From NCBI GenBank assembly GCA_017983465.1, contig JAGOBK010000001.1:310001-374000 (forward strand): 64,000 nt of DNA, given 5' to 3'. The notes beneath the pieces were generated by a model that was given only the letters and a program-made list of their open reading frames with translations, was not told the DNA's origin and searched no databases. The translations under genes were made by a program, and so were the position numbers. The stretch's first letter is position 1. Each line of letters begins with the position of its first letter. The DNA is from Crocinitomicaceae bacterium (GTDB taxonomy: Bacteria; Bacteroidota; Bacteroidia; Flavobacteriales_D; Crocinitomicaceae). This document shows, in pieces, positions 1 to 8,699 of the stretch.

Positions 1-438
1 TTTTCCTGACCAAGTAGCATAAACAGTATCTCCTACATTCAATCCAATGTCAATCCCATTGTGATACCTTCCGCTTCGATATCCATAACGCGAGGTGACA
101 ATTCCCTTCGTTGGCATGGAAAATCCATCGTTTAATTCATCATTCACACACAACCAAATGGTGTCCTTTAATTTGGACAAATCATTTCGACTGGTAAAAC
201 AAACTTCATTATTCCAAGTAAGTGTGAAAGGAACATCTTGATCCTCTGTCATGATTTTATGAATACGTGCATTCATAATACCATCAAACTTAAAAGGATT
301 ATACAGTGCCCACGTTTTGTTGGAGTAGATAATCACCTTTCCAATCTCCGTATCCACAGTATCCAACGCCCGTTGCGCGAATGCTTGAGAGCTTAAGCAA
401 GCGAATAAAAAAACAATATGTAGGATTTTACGGGTCAA
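1..438 (-). CDS. M23 family metallopeptidase, C-terminal part outside window
   Basis: This is a secreted or periplasmic LytM-type zinc endopeptidase expected to cut peptidoglycan cross-bridges. 146 codons are visible and the frame runs off the left edge. A signal peptide (IVFLFACLSSQAFAQ) follows a TTG codon at 436-438, the only plausible start, because the stop TAA in the neighbouring frame and the absence of ATG rule out others. The M23 signature HNGIDIGLNVGDTVYATWSG lies at about residues 126-145; its His and Asp are the first two zinc ligands of the family. The second HxH motif must lie beyond the edge. A -7 promoter box sits 20 bp upstream. Function is firm at family level, and the exact substrate is not known. 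Confidence 0.85.
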   Translation of the reverse strand, partial: MTRKILHIVFLFACLSSQAFAQRALDTVDTEIGKVIIYSNKTWALYNPFKFDGIMNARIHKIMTEDQDVPFTLTWNNEVCFTSRNDLSKLKDTIWLCVNDELNDGFSMPTKGIVTSRYGYRSGRYHNGIDIGLNVGDTVYATWSGK

Positions 439-457
439 GTTCGAAAAATAAGGATTT

Positions 458-465
458 CAAAGATA
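458..465 (-). promoter_or_regulatory. -7 promoter box (TATCTTTG) for the M23 peptidase
   Basis: Read on the minus strand this is TATCTTTG, an exact match to the Bacteroidota -7 consensus TAnnTTTG, 20 bp upstream of the TTG start. No clear TTG was found at the -33 position. Confidence 0.5.
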
Positions 466-476
466 GTGAATTCCTT

Positions 477-1355
477 TTACATGGCCCTGATATCCATGAT
501 TTCAATGTTGTAAAATACTTGTTCATTTGGTTTCACCAAATCTGCATATCCACGCGCACCATAAGCTTGCGGTGCATCCAGAATAATGAAATACCGCTCG
601 CCTTTTTTTGCATTCTTCATGATTTTCCTCAATCCTGGAACAATGGTTTTTTGTCCTGGCGTGTATTTCAGTGGATAATTACCCAAACGTGTGTTCATGA
701 CGGAGGCTTTCGATTCCGTTGATACCATCGCATGAAAGGATAACTCCTTGCTTGGATCCTTTGCCAAACTAAGTCCCTCACCATCTTTAATTTTCCATGA
801 AGTAATTCCTTCGCTATGAATACTTGGGGTCACAAGCGCTACCACTTTGACATATAACCAATTTGCTGAATTTGCTGGAATAACTCCTTTGATTTCTTTG
901 CTTCCCAAAGCCAATTCTGCCGGAATTTCTACTTTCACAAAATCCCCAGGCGTCAACTCTTGAAGAGCTAGGTCCCAACCTGGTGTTTGCATGTTATATC
1001 CGATTACAAATGGAATAAATGGCATGTTGATGCGGTTATTCCCATCAACAATCTTTCCGTCCGGCAAAGCCAAGCGGTAGTCGATGAGCGCCATTTCCCC
1101 TTTCTTTAATTTTCTTCCTTTTCCTTTTAAGATCCATTTGATCACAAGTCCATTTGAGTAGGTTTTCACATCCGCAACTTTTCCTTTTTCAAAGGATTTC
1201 AAGTTGTCTTTTGTCGATTTAAATTCCTTGTCAATTTGTTCTGACTTCTTTAATGGTTTCTGGATTTCCTTTTTAACAGAAACGGTTTTCTTTCCGGACG
1301 TTGTGTGACACGCAGTCAACGTGAGGACCAATAAACAGAGAATAATTCGCGTCAT
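477..1355 (-). CDS. FKBP-type peptidyl-prolyl isomerase lipoprotein (two FKBP-like domains)
   Basis: 292 residues. The N-terminus MTRIILCLLVLTLTAC is a lipoprotein signal with a lipobox cysteine at residue 16, so the protein should be membrane-anchored and face the periplasm. Residues ~65-180 form an FKBP domain: LIDYRLALPDGKIVDG, then PGWDLALQELTPGD and the flap-like PAELALG. Residues ~185-290 look like a second, degenerate FKBP domain (PGLRKIMKNAKKGERY, then APQAYGARGY). The family catalyses cis-trans isomerisation of Xaa-Pro bonds and helps exported proteins fold. The start overlaps the stop of the next FKBP gene by one base (TAATG), indicating translational coupling. Whether the second domain is active cannot be judged by eye. 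Confidence 0.8.
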   Translation of the reverse strand: MTRIILCLLVLTLTACHTTSGKKTVSVKKEIQKPLKKSEQIDKEFKSTKDNLKSFEKGKVADVKTYSNGLVIKWILKGKGRKLKKGEMALIDYRLALPDGKIVDGNNRINMPFIPFVIGYNMQTPGWDLALQELTPGDFVKVEIPAELALGSKEIKGVIPANSANWLYVKVVALVTPSIHSEGITSWKIKDGEGLSLAKDPSKELSFHAMVSTESKASVMNTRLGNYPLKYTPGQKTIVPGLRKIMKNAKKGERYFIILDAPQAYGARGYADLVKPNEQVFYNIEIMDIRAM

Positions 1356-1879
1356 TACTTTAAATCAATTAGTTGAAGATCAATATATAATACACTTTGC
1401 GGCGGGATTTTCATTCGATCTCCTAAAAGTCCGTGTCCCAAATAACTTGGAAGGATTAATTTTGCTTTATCTCCTTTCATCATGAGTTGCAAGGCTTCAT
1501 GAATTCCTGTTTCTTTTTCACTTTTTGCAATCACCACGCGTTCAATTTCACCTTTCGCCGTTTCATAGCATACACGTCCGTCTAGTAACTCTATTTTTAC
1601 ACGAACAATCGCTTCTTGTCCTACTTTCGCAAGATCCGGACCAATTCCGTGGCAGTAACGCATGAAACGCAAGCCGGATTCACTTTGTAGGGAATCCATG
1701 TCCAATTCTTGATGATGCGCCAAGAAAAGCTTGATTTTCAGTTCTTCTCTGGCATTCAATTCCTGATTAAAATCTACCGAATGCGCTGTCCCCCACTTTT
1801 TCGCTGTGGAATCCTTCGTTTTCTCTGCTCGACAAGCGATCAAACTAATGAAAAGAAAAAAATAGAGTAAACGGGTCAT
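1355..1879 (-). CDS. FKBP-type peptidyl-prolyl isomerase lipoprotein (single domain)
   Basis: 174 residues with a lipoprotein signal MTRLLYFFLFISLIAC (cysteine at residue 16). One FKBP-like domain occupies ~residues 60-173: IKIELL/DGRVCYE region, then KETGIHEALQLMMKGDKAKL and PSYLGHGLLGD, matching the PxxxxG flap region of FKBPs. It overlaps the DHH phosphoesterase gene upstream by 4 bp and the larger FKBP gene downstream by 1 bp, so the three form one tightly coupled operon. Tandem FKBP lipoproteins, as here, are common in Bacteroidota (established). Some active-site aromatic residues look substituted, so isomerase activity is inferred rather than shown. Confidence 0.75.
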   Translation of the reverse strand: MTRLLYFFLFISLIACRAEKTKDSTAKKWGTAHSVDFNQELNAREELKIKLFLAHHQELDMDSLQSESGLRFMRYCHGIGPDLAKVGQEAIVRVKIELLDGRVCYETAKGEIERVVIAKSEKETGIHEALQLMMKGDKAKLILPSYLGHGLLGDRMKIPPQSVLYIDLQLIDLK

Positions 1880-2865
1880 TTCACTGATGTTAACTCTTCC
1901 ACTAACGAACGGAAGCGGTCAATTGTTACAGTTAAGGATTCATTTGAAAATCCACCAGCGGCATATTGATGTCCGCCACCCATGAAATGTTTGGCTGAAA
2001 ATTCATTTACGAAGTACTTTCCTTTGGAACGGAACGAAATTTTAATTCCGTCTTCGTGCTCCACAAAGAATGCTGCAATTGAGATTCCTTCTATGGATAA
2101 AATGACATTCACTAATCCTTCGGTATCTCCTTTTTGATAGTGGAATCGGTGTAATTCCTCCAAGGTTAAACTGATTAATCCGATTGGTAATCCTGGAAAA
2201 AGCTCGAGTTTCTCAGCGATGGCGTATCCTCTTAATTGCAAACGAGAAACGGTATTCACGTCGTAAATCGCTTCATGAATATTGACATGATTGACTCCAA
2301 TCTTGAGTAAATAGGCCAATACCTCATGTGTTTTCGCTTTCACAGAGGGGAAACGGAAAGATCCTGTATCCGTCAACATTCCAAGGTAGATTCCATTTCC
2401 AACGGCCACATCCAGGTGATGTATGTAGCCCATTTCTTCGATGCATTCAAAGATTAATTGAGCGGTGGAACAAACATCTGGACGAGAGATGGTAATCTGA
2501 CAAAAATCCTGTGGATGCGGATGATGGTCGATCATGACTTTCGTTGCTGGAAAATCCAACACAAACGATTCCATGTCCTTCCCTACTCGACCTGCACTAT
2601 TGTAATCTAAACAATAGATGGTATCGAAATCAGCAACATTATGATGGAATCCTAGATCGAAGATTGAATAATCGACATCCTTTAAAAATGGCAATAAGAA
2701 ATCTGCTGGACGATCGGGAATGATTACATGTGCTTCCTTTCCTATATTTTTCAAGAAGAAATACCATGAAACAACGCTCCCAATGGCATCACCATCGGGA
2801 GATTTATGTGTTGTAATTAAAGCTTTTTGGCTTTGATCAATATGTAAGCGAAGTGCATCTGTCAT
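1876..2865 (-). CDS. nrnA: DHH/DHHA1 family phosphoesterase (NrnA-like oligoribonuclease/pAp phosphatase)
   Basis: 329 residues, usual size for NrnA. Cytoplasmic enzyme that degrades nanoRNAs of 2-5 nucleotides and, in characterised homologues, dephosphorylates pAp. DHH motifs are visible: THKSPDGDAIGS at ~19-30 (motif I), a D in LDYNSAGRVGKD (~107-118), and DHHPHPQDF (~133-141), which is the eponymous DHH. The C-terminal DHHA1 domain carries GGGHQYAAGG at ~296-305. The ATG at 2865 fits the family start and is preceded by a good -7 box. It is the first gene of the operon leading to the two FKBP lipoproteins. Symbol given by family resemblance. Confidence 0.85.
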   Translation of the reverse strand: MTDALRLHIDQSQKALITTHKSPDGDAIGSVVSWYFFLKNIGKEAHVIIPDRPADFLLPFLKDVDYSIFDLGFHHNVADFDTIYCLDYNSAGRVGKDMESFVLDFPATKVMIDHHPHPQDFCQITISRPDVCSTAQLIFECIEEMGYIHHLDVAVGNGIYLGMLTDTGSFRFPSVKAKTHEVLAYLLKIGVNHVNIHEAIYDVNTVSRLQLRGYAIAEKLELFPGLPIGLISLTLEELHRFHYQKGDTEGLVNVILSIEGISIAAFFVEHEDGIKISFRSKGKYFVNEFSAKHFMGGGHQYAAGGFSNESLTVTIDRFRSLVEELTSVK

Positions 2866-2869
2866 GCAA

Positions 2870-2877
2870 CAAAGTTA
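2870..2877 (-). promoter_or_regulatory. -7 promoter box (TAACTTTG) for the DHH-FKBP operon
   Basis: Minus-strand TAACTTTG matches TAnnTTTG and lies 4 bp before the ATG of the DHH gene, predicting a leaderless or nearly leaderless transcript. It overlaps the stop codon of the upstream thioredoxin gene. Confidence 0.5.
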
Positions 2878-4431
2878 ATTGTTCTGCTGCATGTGTTCAG
2901 CTTCTTCTTTATCTTCTTCAAATAATTTTGGTAAGTCTTTCTTTCCTTGCAAGTTATCCATCAAATCTTCCAACTGAGAAATGGATAAGTTTTTCGCGAT
3001 GATTTTCTTGTCTTTGTCCAAAACAAAAATTCTTGGTGTCGAATATAAATCATATGTAGTTTGGAAATTCAAGGACTCCAAGGTTGTTGGCTTGCCTTTT
3101 TCTCCCGTATACAAAGGAACCAATTTCTCCGGTGTAGCCTTCGCGATTTCGTAAATGCTATTCGTTACAGCAACATTGATGAAATTCAAGTTATTCTCAC
3201 GGATGTACTTTTTCCATGCTTCAAAATCTTTACCAATTCCTTTTCCAACTGCAAACACCTCGATGTTGCGGTTTTTAAATTTCTCGTTGTACAACGTCAC
3301 CAACTTCGGTGTTACTTTTTTACAATGTCCACATTCTGGATCCCAGAAATACAAAATCGTGTATTCAGATTTCAATGAATAGAAGTCCAACCACTTCGTA
3401 TCGGAAGTATCGCGAAGGATTAAGTTGTACGGCTTTGCACCAACAACCAAGTTCATTTTCCATTTCAAATCCTTACAAAGCTCTTCAAATTTATCCTCCG
3501 CAACCCATGTTGCTGGGGATTTTCCGGTGGATGGATCCGTTGTACAGAAATAGCGATTCAACATGTATATGTAAACTTTGTCCATTCCCATGATTTGACT
3601 CTTTCCAAACGTTGAAGCAATCCAACCAACGCTGTATTCATACATTTTGGATTTTGGATCTAATCCATCACAGAATTTGAATGCATATTTAATGATGGTA
3701 TCCCAATGTTGAATCATCATATTTTTCCCAAAATAATACTCCAATTTATTGTGGAAAATAGGATTATTCACCAAAGCATCTGTTTTTAAATCAACATTAT
3801 CCCAGTAATGCTCGAAGTAGTATTTATAACGAAAATTTGAATCGATAATCTCCCCTTTTTCGTTTTTTGGAATCTCCGGTACAACAACATCCAAGGACAT
3901 TTTTACAATTTTACCAACGAGCATTGCAGGATTGGTTTGCACAATGGATTTTTGATATTCATCTACCTCTTTATTCAAGGCATCGATTGTCGCACTTAAG
4001 GTTTTATACTCTGGATCCGTGTCTTTTAATTTTGCTCGTTGTTCAGCCAATTTATTCGCTTCTCCTTTTTTCGAACTGATGTACTTCACGTAAGGGATAA
4101 AGATTTTATTCTCTTCTGATTTTTTAATAAGCAAATTACCCATAAAGTCCGGACCTTTCGTTTCCAAATGAATTTCTTCATTGTTATAAACGAACTCAAA
4201 ATATTTTTGACCTGGTAACAATAAGCCAACGATTCCTGGTTTTTGTTTTTTTCCATCAAAAACAACTTCACCATTTTTCATTTGAGCCGTATCTGCATAA
4301 TTTAAACGCGATCCGAAGTACTTAATTAAAAAAACGGTTGTGTCCTTTTGGCCTTCCACTTTCAAGCGTATTTTTTGTGCATATGTCATTGACGCACAAG
4401 CCAAAAACAAAAATGTCAGAATATTTTTCAT
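2875..4431 (-). CDS. TlpA-like thioredoxin-fold protein with DUF4369/DUF5106-type N-terminus
   Basis: 518 residues with a signal peptide (MKNILTFLFLACASMTYAQ). N-terminal ~20-120 resembles DUF4369, the beta-rich domain found before AhpC/TSA-thioredoxin domains in Bacteroidota. Residues ~120-330 are helical (DUF5106-like). The thioredoxin domain (~335-500) contains the redox motif WDPECGHCKK with CGHC at ~364-367, and the cis-Pro region STPRIFVLD. It is presumably a periplasmic thiol-disulfide oxidoreductase. The C-terminal tail is acidic and low complexity. It stands between miaA and the DHH operon on the same strand, 112 bp after miaA, so it probably has its own promoter. Confidence 0.8.
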   Translation of the reverse strand: MKNILTFLFLACASMTYAQKIRLKVEGQKDTTVFLIKYFGSRLNYADTAQMKNGEVVFDGKKQKPGIVGLLLPGQKYFEFVYNNEEIHLETKGPDFMGNLLIKKSEENKIFIPYVKYISSKKGEANKLAEQRAKLKDTDPEYKTLSATIDALNKEVDEYQKSIVQTNPAMLVGKIVKMSLDVVVPEIPKNEKGEIIDSNFRYKYYFEHYWDNVDLKTDALVNNPIFHNKLEYYFGKNMMIQHWDTIIKYAFKFCDGLDPKSKMYEYSVGWIASTFGKSQIMGMDKVYIYMLNRYFCTTDPSTGKSPATWVAEDKFEELCKDLKWKMNLVVGAKPYNLILRDTSDTKWLDFYSLKSEYTILYFWDPECGHCKKVTPKLVTLYNEKFKNRNIEVFAVGKGIGKDFEAWKKYIRENNLNFINVAVTNSIYEIAKATPEKLVPLYTGEKGKPTTLESLNFQTTYDLYSTPRIFVLDKDKKIIAKNLSISQLEDLMDNLQGKKDLPKLFEEDKEEAEHMQQNN

Positions 4432-4543
4432 AGGGAATTATAAGTTTTATGATACGAATATGCCTTTAATTTAAATAGTTGATCTTTTTTTAACATTTCT
4501 TTAACCAAAGAAATTTGATTCAACTTTGTGAAGATCGACTGAA

Positions 4544-5458
4544 TCAATTTGAACGCATTCCTTTCTGCGTAAGCTGTTCGATGAGTGAATTTGGTGCATA
4601 GGGATTTAATTCCACCAGGTCATCGTAACGTTTTAACCAGGTAAGTTGACGTTTCGCATAATTTCGGGTGTGCTGTTTGATTTTTTCAACGGCTTCATCG
4701 AAATTACATTCATCTTCCCAATAACGGAAGAACTCTGAATACCCAACGGTGTTCAATGCTTTTAAATTTCGGAGTGGAAACAGTGATTTCGCTTCTTGAA
4801 ACAAGCCCTCTTCAATCATGAAATCAACTCGTTGATCAATTCGCTGATAAAGATCAGCGCGATTCCAAGCAATGCCTACTCGAACGATGTCATAATCGTA
4901 TTTCACTTGTCCTTTTCGAGATTCCGAAAACGGTTTTTGAGTAAGTTCAATTACTTCCAGCGCGCGAATAAGACGAACTGGATTCAGTGTATCAACCTCC
5001 GCAAAATAAACGGGATCTAAACGCGCTAATTCGTTTTGAAGAAATTCAAGTCCTTCGGTTTCATGCAACGCAATCCATTTTTCCTGAACTTTTTTATCGT
5101 GTGGAATTTCGTCTAATCCAAGAGTCAAAGCATCAATGAACATTCCAGAGCCTCCAACGATCACAGCCGCTTGATTTCGAGCAAGGAGATTATCCAAAAC
5201 CGGTTTCGCTTCTTGTGCGTATTGACTTGCAGAAACATCTTGATGAATCGAATGGGAATGAACAAAATGGTGTTTGACTTCTGCTAATTCCCCTTTAGTC
5301 GGTTTAGCTGTACCGATGGACATCTCCTGATAAAATTGACGAGAATCTGCAGAGATAATTTCCGTTTGAAATTTTTTCGCAAGTTGAATGGCCAGCGTGG
5401 TTTTACCAGAAGCTGTTGGGCCTTGAACAATGAATACTTTACCTTTTACGTTAGACAT
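4544..5458 (-). CDS. miaA: tRNA dimethylallyltransferase MiaA
   Basis: 304 residues, full length for MiaA. It transfers a dimethylallyl group from DMAPP to N6 of A37 in tRNAs that read U-starting codons. The P-loop GPTASGKTTLA is at ~13-23, followed by ADSRQFYQEMSIGTAKPT (~37-54), the family substrate-binding segment. GGSGMFIDAL (~102-111) and the C-terminal HTRNYAKRQLTWLKRY (~263-278) are also diagnostic. The start codon abuts the stop of the transglycosylase gene upstream with no gap, so the two are likely co-transcribed. Confidence 0.95.
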   Translation of the reverse strand: MSNVKGKVFIVQGPTASGKTTLAIQLAKKFQTEIISADSRQFYQEMSIGTAKPTKGELAEVKHHFVHSHSIHQDVSASQYAQEAKPVLDNLLARNQAAVIVGGSGMFIDALTLGLDEIPHDKKVQEKWIALHETEGLEFLQNELARLDPVYFAEVDTLNPVRLIRALEVIELTQKPFSESRKGQVKYDYDIVRVGIAWNRADLYQRIDQRVDFMIEEGLFQEAKSLFPLRNLKALNTVGYSEFFRYWEDECNFDEAVEKIKQHTRNYAKRQLTWLKRYDDLVELNPYAPNSLIEQLTQKGMRSN

Positions 5459-6805
5459 TTACTTCCAAGCCGTATAAATTGCGAATACTTTTTTCACATA
5501 GGAAACAGCGTGACCACGATAGGCGCCGCAACGCACATGTTCGGAACGGTAATATTTTGGTTCATCTAGATGACGGACCATTTCTTCCACATTTCCATCC
5601 CAAATTAATGGATTCAAACCAGTTGCACGCGCTAAGCTTTGAGCATCTTGAATATGACAAGGACCAGCATTGTAGGACGCTAGGGTAAACTTCATGCGTT
5701 GTTCTGGATCCGGAACAGCTTTCCACATATTAAATGTGCGATTCAAGAGACGCATTCCACCAGCAATTTGTACTTCAGGAGTCGAACCAGGGAAAACTCC
5801 GCAGCTCGGACCTGTATTTGGCATGAATTGCATCATTCCATACGCACCACCGAATCCACGTGCATTTGGATTAAAACGAGACTCCTTGAATGCAACAGCC
5901 GCAATGATTTTCCAATCCCAAGCATATTTCTTAGCAACAGACTTAAACACATCATCAAACGGAGAAAGGTGTCCTTTTTTTGTAATGTAAAATTCAACTG
6001 GTTTCGTATCCAAGTAATCAAAGTAGCGTTTTTTCAAATCGGTGTAAGCCGGAGATGCACAATAAGACAAAAGGAACTCGTCCAATTTCTTTTTCAATTC
6101 TGGACTATTCAAACGAAGTCCAAAGGCAATTTTTTGTTGGAAAGAAATTCGCGTGTCAATATTCAAGTTTGGATGCATTTCCTTACTGATTCGCGCTAAG
6201 TTTTCGTGGGCAATAGTAAATGGAATCACGTTATTGGCAACCATTTCAATCAAATCCTCCGTAATGGGATTATCCGTTTTGTAGCGAATGTTAATGCGAG
6301 CACCGATTTCATCTTGAAGATCCGTTAAACGACGTGAGAAAGGAGAGTTTTTTCGTACACAAACCGTTTTATTCGCTAATTCAGCCGGTTCTTTGATCAA
6401 GGTGTCATTCGATCTTTGAACCAACACTTGATGGGTGTAGTAATATGGAGTCGAATATGCGAGTCTTTTTTCATCCTCCAGGGAAACAACCAAGTTGGAA
6501 GCAATGACATCACCTTCACCGTTATTGAGTAAGCGCTGAAAGTCTTTGGTATCTGTGATTACCTTCACCTCCATCTTTAATCCTTGAGTTTTACAAAAGG
6601 AGTCCATGATTTCGTATTCGAAACCTAGTCGTTTCCCTCGGTATTCAAAAAAGGAAAGGGAACTATTTTCAGTAAGGATGGTTAATTTTCCTTTTTTCTG
6701 AATTTCTTTGAAGTCGATTTTCACTGCAGGACCAACAGGTTTACCCCCGCAAGAAACTAAAATCATGACAATCAATAAAGTAGTCCATGTTAGACGCATG
6801 TGCAC
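5459..6805 (-). CDS. MltF-like lipoprotein: solute-binding domain plus lytic transglycosylase domain
   Basis: 448 residues. A lipoprotein signal ends at the lipobox LVSC (Cys19). Residues ~38-265 are a family 3 solute-binding domain (LTILTENSSLSFFEYRGKRL). Residues ~285-445 form an SLT domain with catalytic Glu in AAVAFKESRFNPNARG, then GAYGMMQFMPNTG and LASYNAGPCHI. This is the MltF architecture: a membrane-bound enzyme that cleaves the MurNAc-GlcNAc bond to give anhydro-muropeptides, with the N-terminal domain modulating activity. Two ATG codons (6805 and 6799) are possible starts and both leave the signal intact. Convergent with nothing; diverges from the DUF3276 gene. Confidence 0.88.
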   Translation of the reverse strand: MHMRLTWTTLLIVMILVSCGGKPVGPAVKIDFKEIQKKGKLTILTENSSLSFFEYRGKRLGFEYEIMDSFCKTQGLKMEVKVITDTKDFQRLLNNGEGDVIASNLVVSLEDEKRLAYSTPYYYTHQVLVQRSNDTLIKEPAELANKTVCVRKNSPFSRRLTDLQDEIGARINIRYKTDNPITEDLIEMVANNVIPFTIAHENLARISKEMHPNLNIDTRISFQQKIAFGLRLNSPELKKKLDEFLLSYCASPAYTDLKKRYFDYLDTKPVEFYITKKGHLSPFDDVFKSVAKKYAWDWKIIAAVAFKESRFNPNARGFGGAYGMMQFMPNTGPSCGVFPGSTPEVQIAGGMRLLNRTFNMWKAVPDPEQRMKFTLASYNAGPCHIQDAQSLARATGLNPLIWDGNVEEMVRHLDEPKYYRSEHVRCGAYRGHAVSYVKKVFAIYTAWK

Positions 6806-6916
6806 TTTTTTATATAAGTTCTTCTCTACGAAACATCTATCATAAAGTTACGTGTAAATCTAAACATTTGGTTTATTTCAAAAATAAATAGATATTTGAC
6901 ACTCAAATGATTGTGT

Positions 6917-7171
6917 ATGAGCAATGAACAAAACGAAATGTACTCAAAAGTTGTCCGTGCTGGGAAGCGGACCTATTTTTTTGACATCAAAGCAACAAAG
7001 GGAAATGATTTGTACATTACGTTAACCGAGAGCAAAAAGACATTTGGCGACGAAGGCGACGGTAACTATCAGAAGCACAAGATTTTCCTTTACAAGGAGG
7101 ACTTCGAGAAATTCAGAGAAGGCTTAGATGACGTATTAGCGAAAATCGAAGAATTAAAATCCAATCAATAA
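6917..7171 (+). CDS. DUF3276 (PUR-domain) nucleic-acid binding protein
   Basis: 84 residues starting at ATG 6917. An in-frame TTG at 6911 would add two residues but is less likely. The sequence VRAGKRTYFFDIKATKGND and the later LTESKKTFGDEGD match DUF3276, a Bacteroidota/spirochaete family with the PUR fold known from the Borrelia PUR-alpha homologue, which binds single-stranded nucleic acids and regulates gene expression. It is highly charged with no signal. It stands directly before tRNA-Val, with the tRNA promoter starting 16 bp after its stop. Confidence 0.85.
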   Translation: MSNEQNEMYSKVVRAGKRTYFFDIKATKGNDLYITLTESKKTFGDEGDGNYQKHKIFLYKEDFEKFREGLDDVLAKIEELKSNQ

Positions 7172-7187
7172 TTTTTTCAAAAAAGTC

Positions 7188-7217
7188 TTGCAGGATTAAA
7201 AAGTATGCATATCTTTG
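7188..7217 (+). promoter_or_regulatory. tRNA-Val promoter, TTG-N19-TATCTTTG
   Basis: TTG at 7188-7190, a 19-bp spacer, then TATCTTTG at 7210-7217: a perfect Bacteroidota sigma-A promoter. It lies 16 bp upstream of the tRNA 5' end. Confidence 0.8.
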
Positions 7218-7233
7218 CACTCATAAATCACAA

Positions 7234-7308
7234 GGGAGTTTAGCTCAGTTGGTTTAGAGCATCTGCCTTACAAGCAGAGGGTCGGGGGTTCGAATCCCTC
7301 AACTCCCA
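7234..7308 (+). tRNA. tRNA-Val (anticodon UAC)
   Basis: 75 nt fold as a cloverleaf: acceptor GGGAGTT/AACTCCC, D arm TAGCTCAGTTGGTTTAGAGC, anticodon stem TCTGC/GCAGA around loop CTTACAA (anticodon TAC), variable loop GGGTC, T arm GGGGG-TTCGAAT-CCCTC, discriminator A. CCA is not encoded. It has its own promoter and a strong terminator. This copy is intact and is the attachment site used by the adjacent integrative element; the element's insertion restored or preserved it. Confidence 0.95.
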
Positions 7309-7353
7309 CACAGAAACCCAGTAATCTTAATAGATACTGGGTTTTTTCTTGTC
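7241..7353 (+). repeat. Left direct repeat (attL-like) of the tRNA-Val element
   Basis: 113 bp beginning at the D arm of tRNA-Val and running through the terminator to CTTGTC. It recurs at 12136-12247 with only one deletion (CC to C in the anticodon stem-loop) and one C-to-T change in the T loop. Confidence 0.9.
7315..7347 (+). terminator. Intrinsic terminator of tRNA-Val
   Basis: Stem AACCCAGTA/TACTGGGTT (9 bp) around an 11-nt loop, followed by a run of T. Duplicated within the right repeat. Confidence 0.8.
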
Positions 7354-7470
7354 TTGAAAATTAGGATAAACTTTAGGAACAATCACTTTTTTGCACATTC
7401 TCCCCTTCTACCGTGCGCAAAACAGTGAACAGGTTTTCATTGAAGGATTTGCCATAAATCCATCCCAAAA

Positions 7471-8667
7471 ATGGCTACATTAAATTTGACCCTTGACACA
7501 AGAAGAGCAAGGAAAGACGGTACTTATCCACTAGTATTTAGATTAAGGACACAAGATAAATTCTGTGATATTGGCACAGGATTTAAATTACACAAAGAAC
7601 AATTTGACATCAAAACCAATTGTCTAATCCATGACATTGAGAGTAATATCGCACTGGAGCAATTGAAAACTTATTACCTAAAGAGATTACGCACTTATTC
7701 AACAGAGCATATTGGTTGCACTGATTTGAAATCAATTAAAGAATATCTAGTTTACAAGCCACGTAATGTGATTACCATCAATGAATTCTGGATCAATCAT
7801 ATCGAAGAATTGAAAACAGCATCTCGACATGGTGGTGCTAAGGTTTACAAGACTATTTTATCTGTAATATCTCAGGAAATTGATTTGAATATTCCATTTG
7901 CAAAGCTAGATTACAAAACCATAGTTGATTTAGAAAACAAGCTTTATAAACGCGGGATGAGTTCAAACGGCATTAGTGTTTACATGAGGTCATTTAGAGC
8001 AATTTGCAACAAGGCTATACATTTTGATATTGCTGGCATTGAATGGTATCCATTCAGAAAATTCAAAATCAGGAAAGAAAAAACCACACCACGTGTTTTT
8101 ACCATGACTGAGATGAAAGCCTATTTTAATCTTGAATTAAATAGTTCGCATCCACTTTACCGCTCATGGTTGATTGGTTAACTGATATTTATGCTTAGAG
8201 GTATCAATATCAAGGACTTACTATTACTATCTCTCGGTAATATTAGAGGTGGTAGAATCATCTACAAGCGCTCTAAAACAAGTAAGCTATACAGTATTGC
8301 GTTAACTCCTGATGTTCAAGATGTCATCAATCAATTGCAAAGCGGTAATACATTAATTGGTGTTTTAAGTGATGCCGAGTTGAAGAATAGACCTCAACTA
8401 GTTGAAGTGATTGTCCAGAAAAGAAAAGTCATTAATGCGCACCTAAGAAAATTAGGCATTTTGATCAATTCTAAGGAGGCACTGAGCACCTACATATTTA
8501 GATACTCCTATGCAAACATATCAAGACAGCTAGGCTACTCTAAAGACCTAATAGCGGAAGCTTTAGGGCATTCTTACGGCAATAGTGTAACTGGAATCTA
8601 TTTAGAGCAGTTTGACAATGCCGTGATTGATGAGATGAATCGGAGGGTTGTGGATGCTGTACTTTAA
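7471..8667 (+). pseudogene. Tyrosine recombinase (integrase) interrupted by an in-frame TAA
   Basis: The full reading frame spans 398 codons, the normal size for Bacteroidota tyrosine recombinases, but codon 237 (8179-8181) is TAA. Reading through gives SWLIG-stop-LIFMLRGINIKDL with no frame change, so this is a point nonsense mutation, probably from a lysine codon. N-terminal MATLNLTLDTRRARKDGTYP is the arm-binding region. Residues ~100-195 are the core-binding domain. Catalytic residues after the stop are visible: Arg in MLRGINIKDL, Arg in YIFRYSYANISRQ, His in EALGHSYGN and the nucleophile Tyr in TGIYLEQF. The HxxR histidine position is occupied by Thr, common in this group. A split product or suppression cannot be excluded. 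Confidence 0.85.
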
Positions 8668-8670
8668 TCC

Positions 8671-8695
8671 AAAGGGTTGTATTAGACAACCCTTT
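8671..8695. terminator. Bidirectional terminator between integrase and RepL-like gene
   Basis: AAAGGGTTGT and ACAACCCTTT pair perfectly around a 5-nt loop (ATTAG), with A and T tails on both sides. It separates two convergent genes. Confidence 0.75.
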
Positions 8696-8699
8696 ATTA

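Noticed and set aside
381..722. 113-codon frame opposite the FKBP gene
   Set aside because: It runs opposite two better-supported minus-strand genes (M23 peptidase and FKBP) and lacks any signature.
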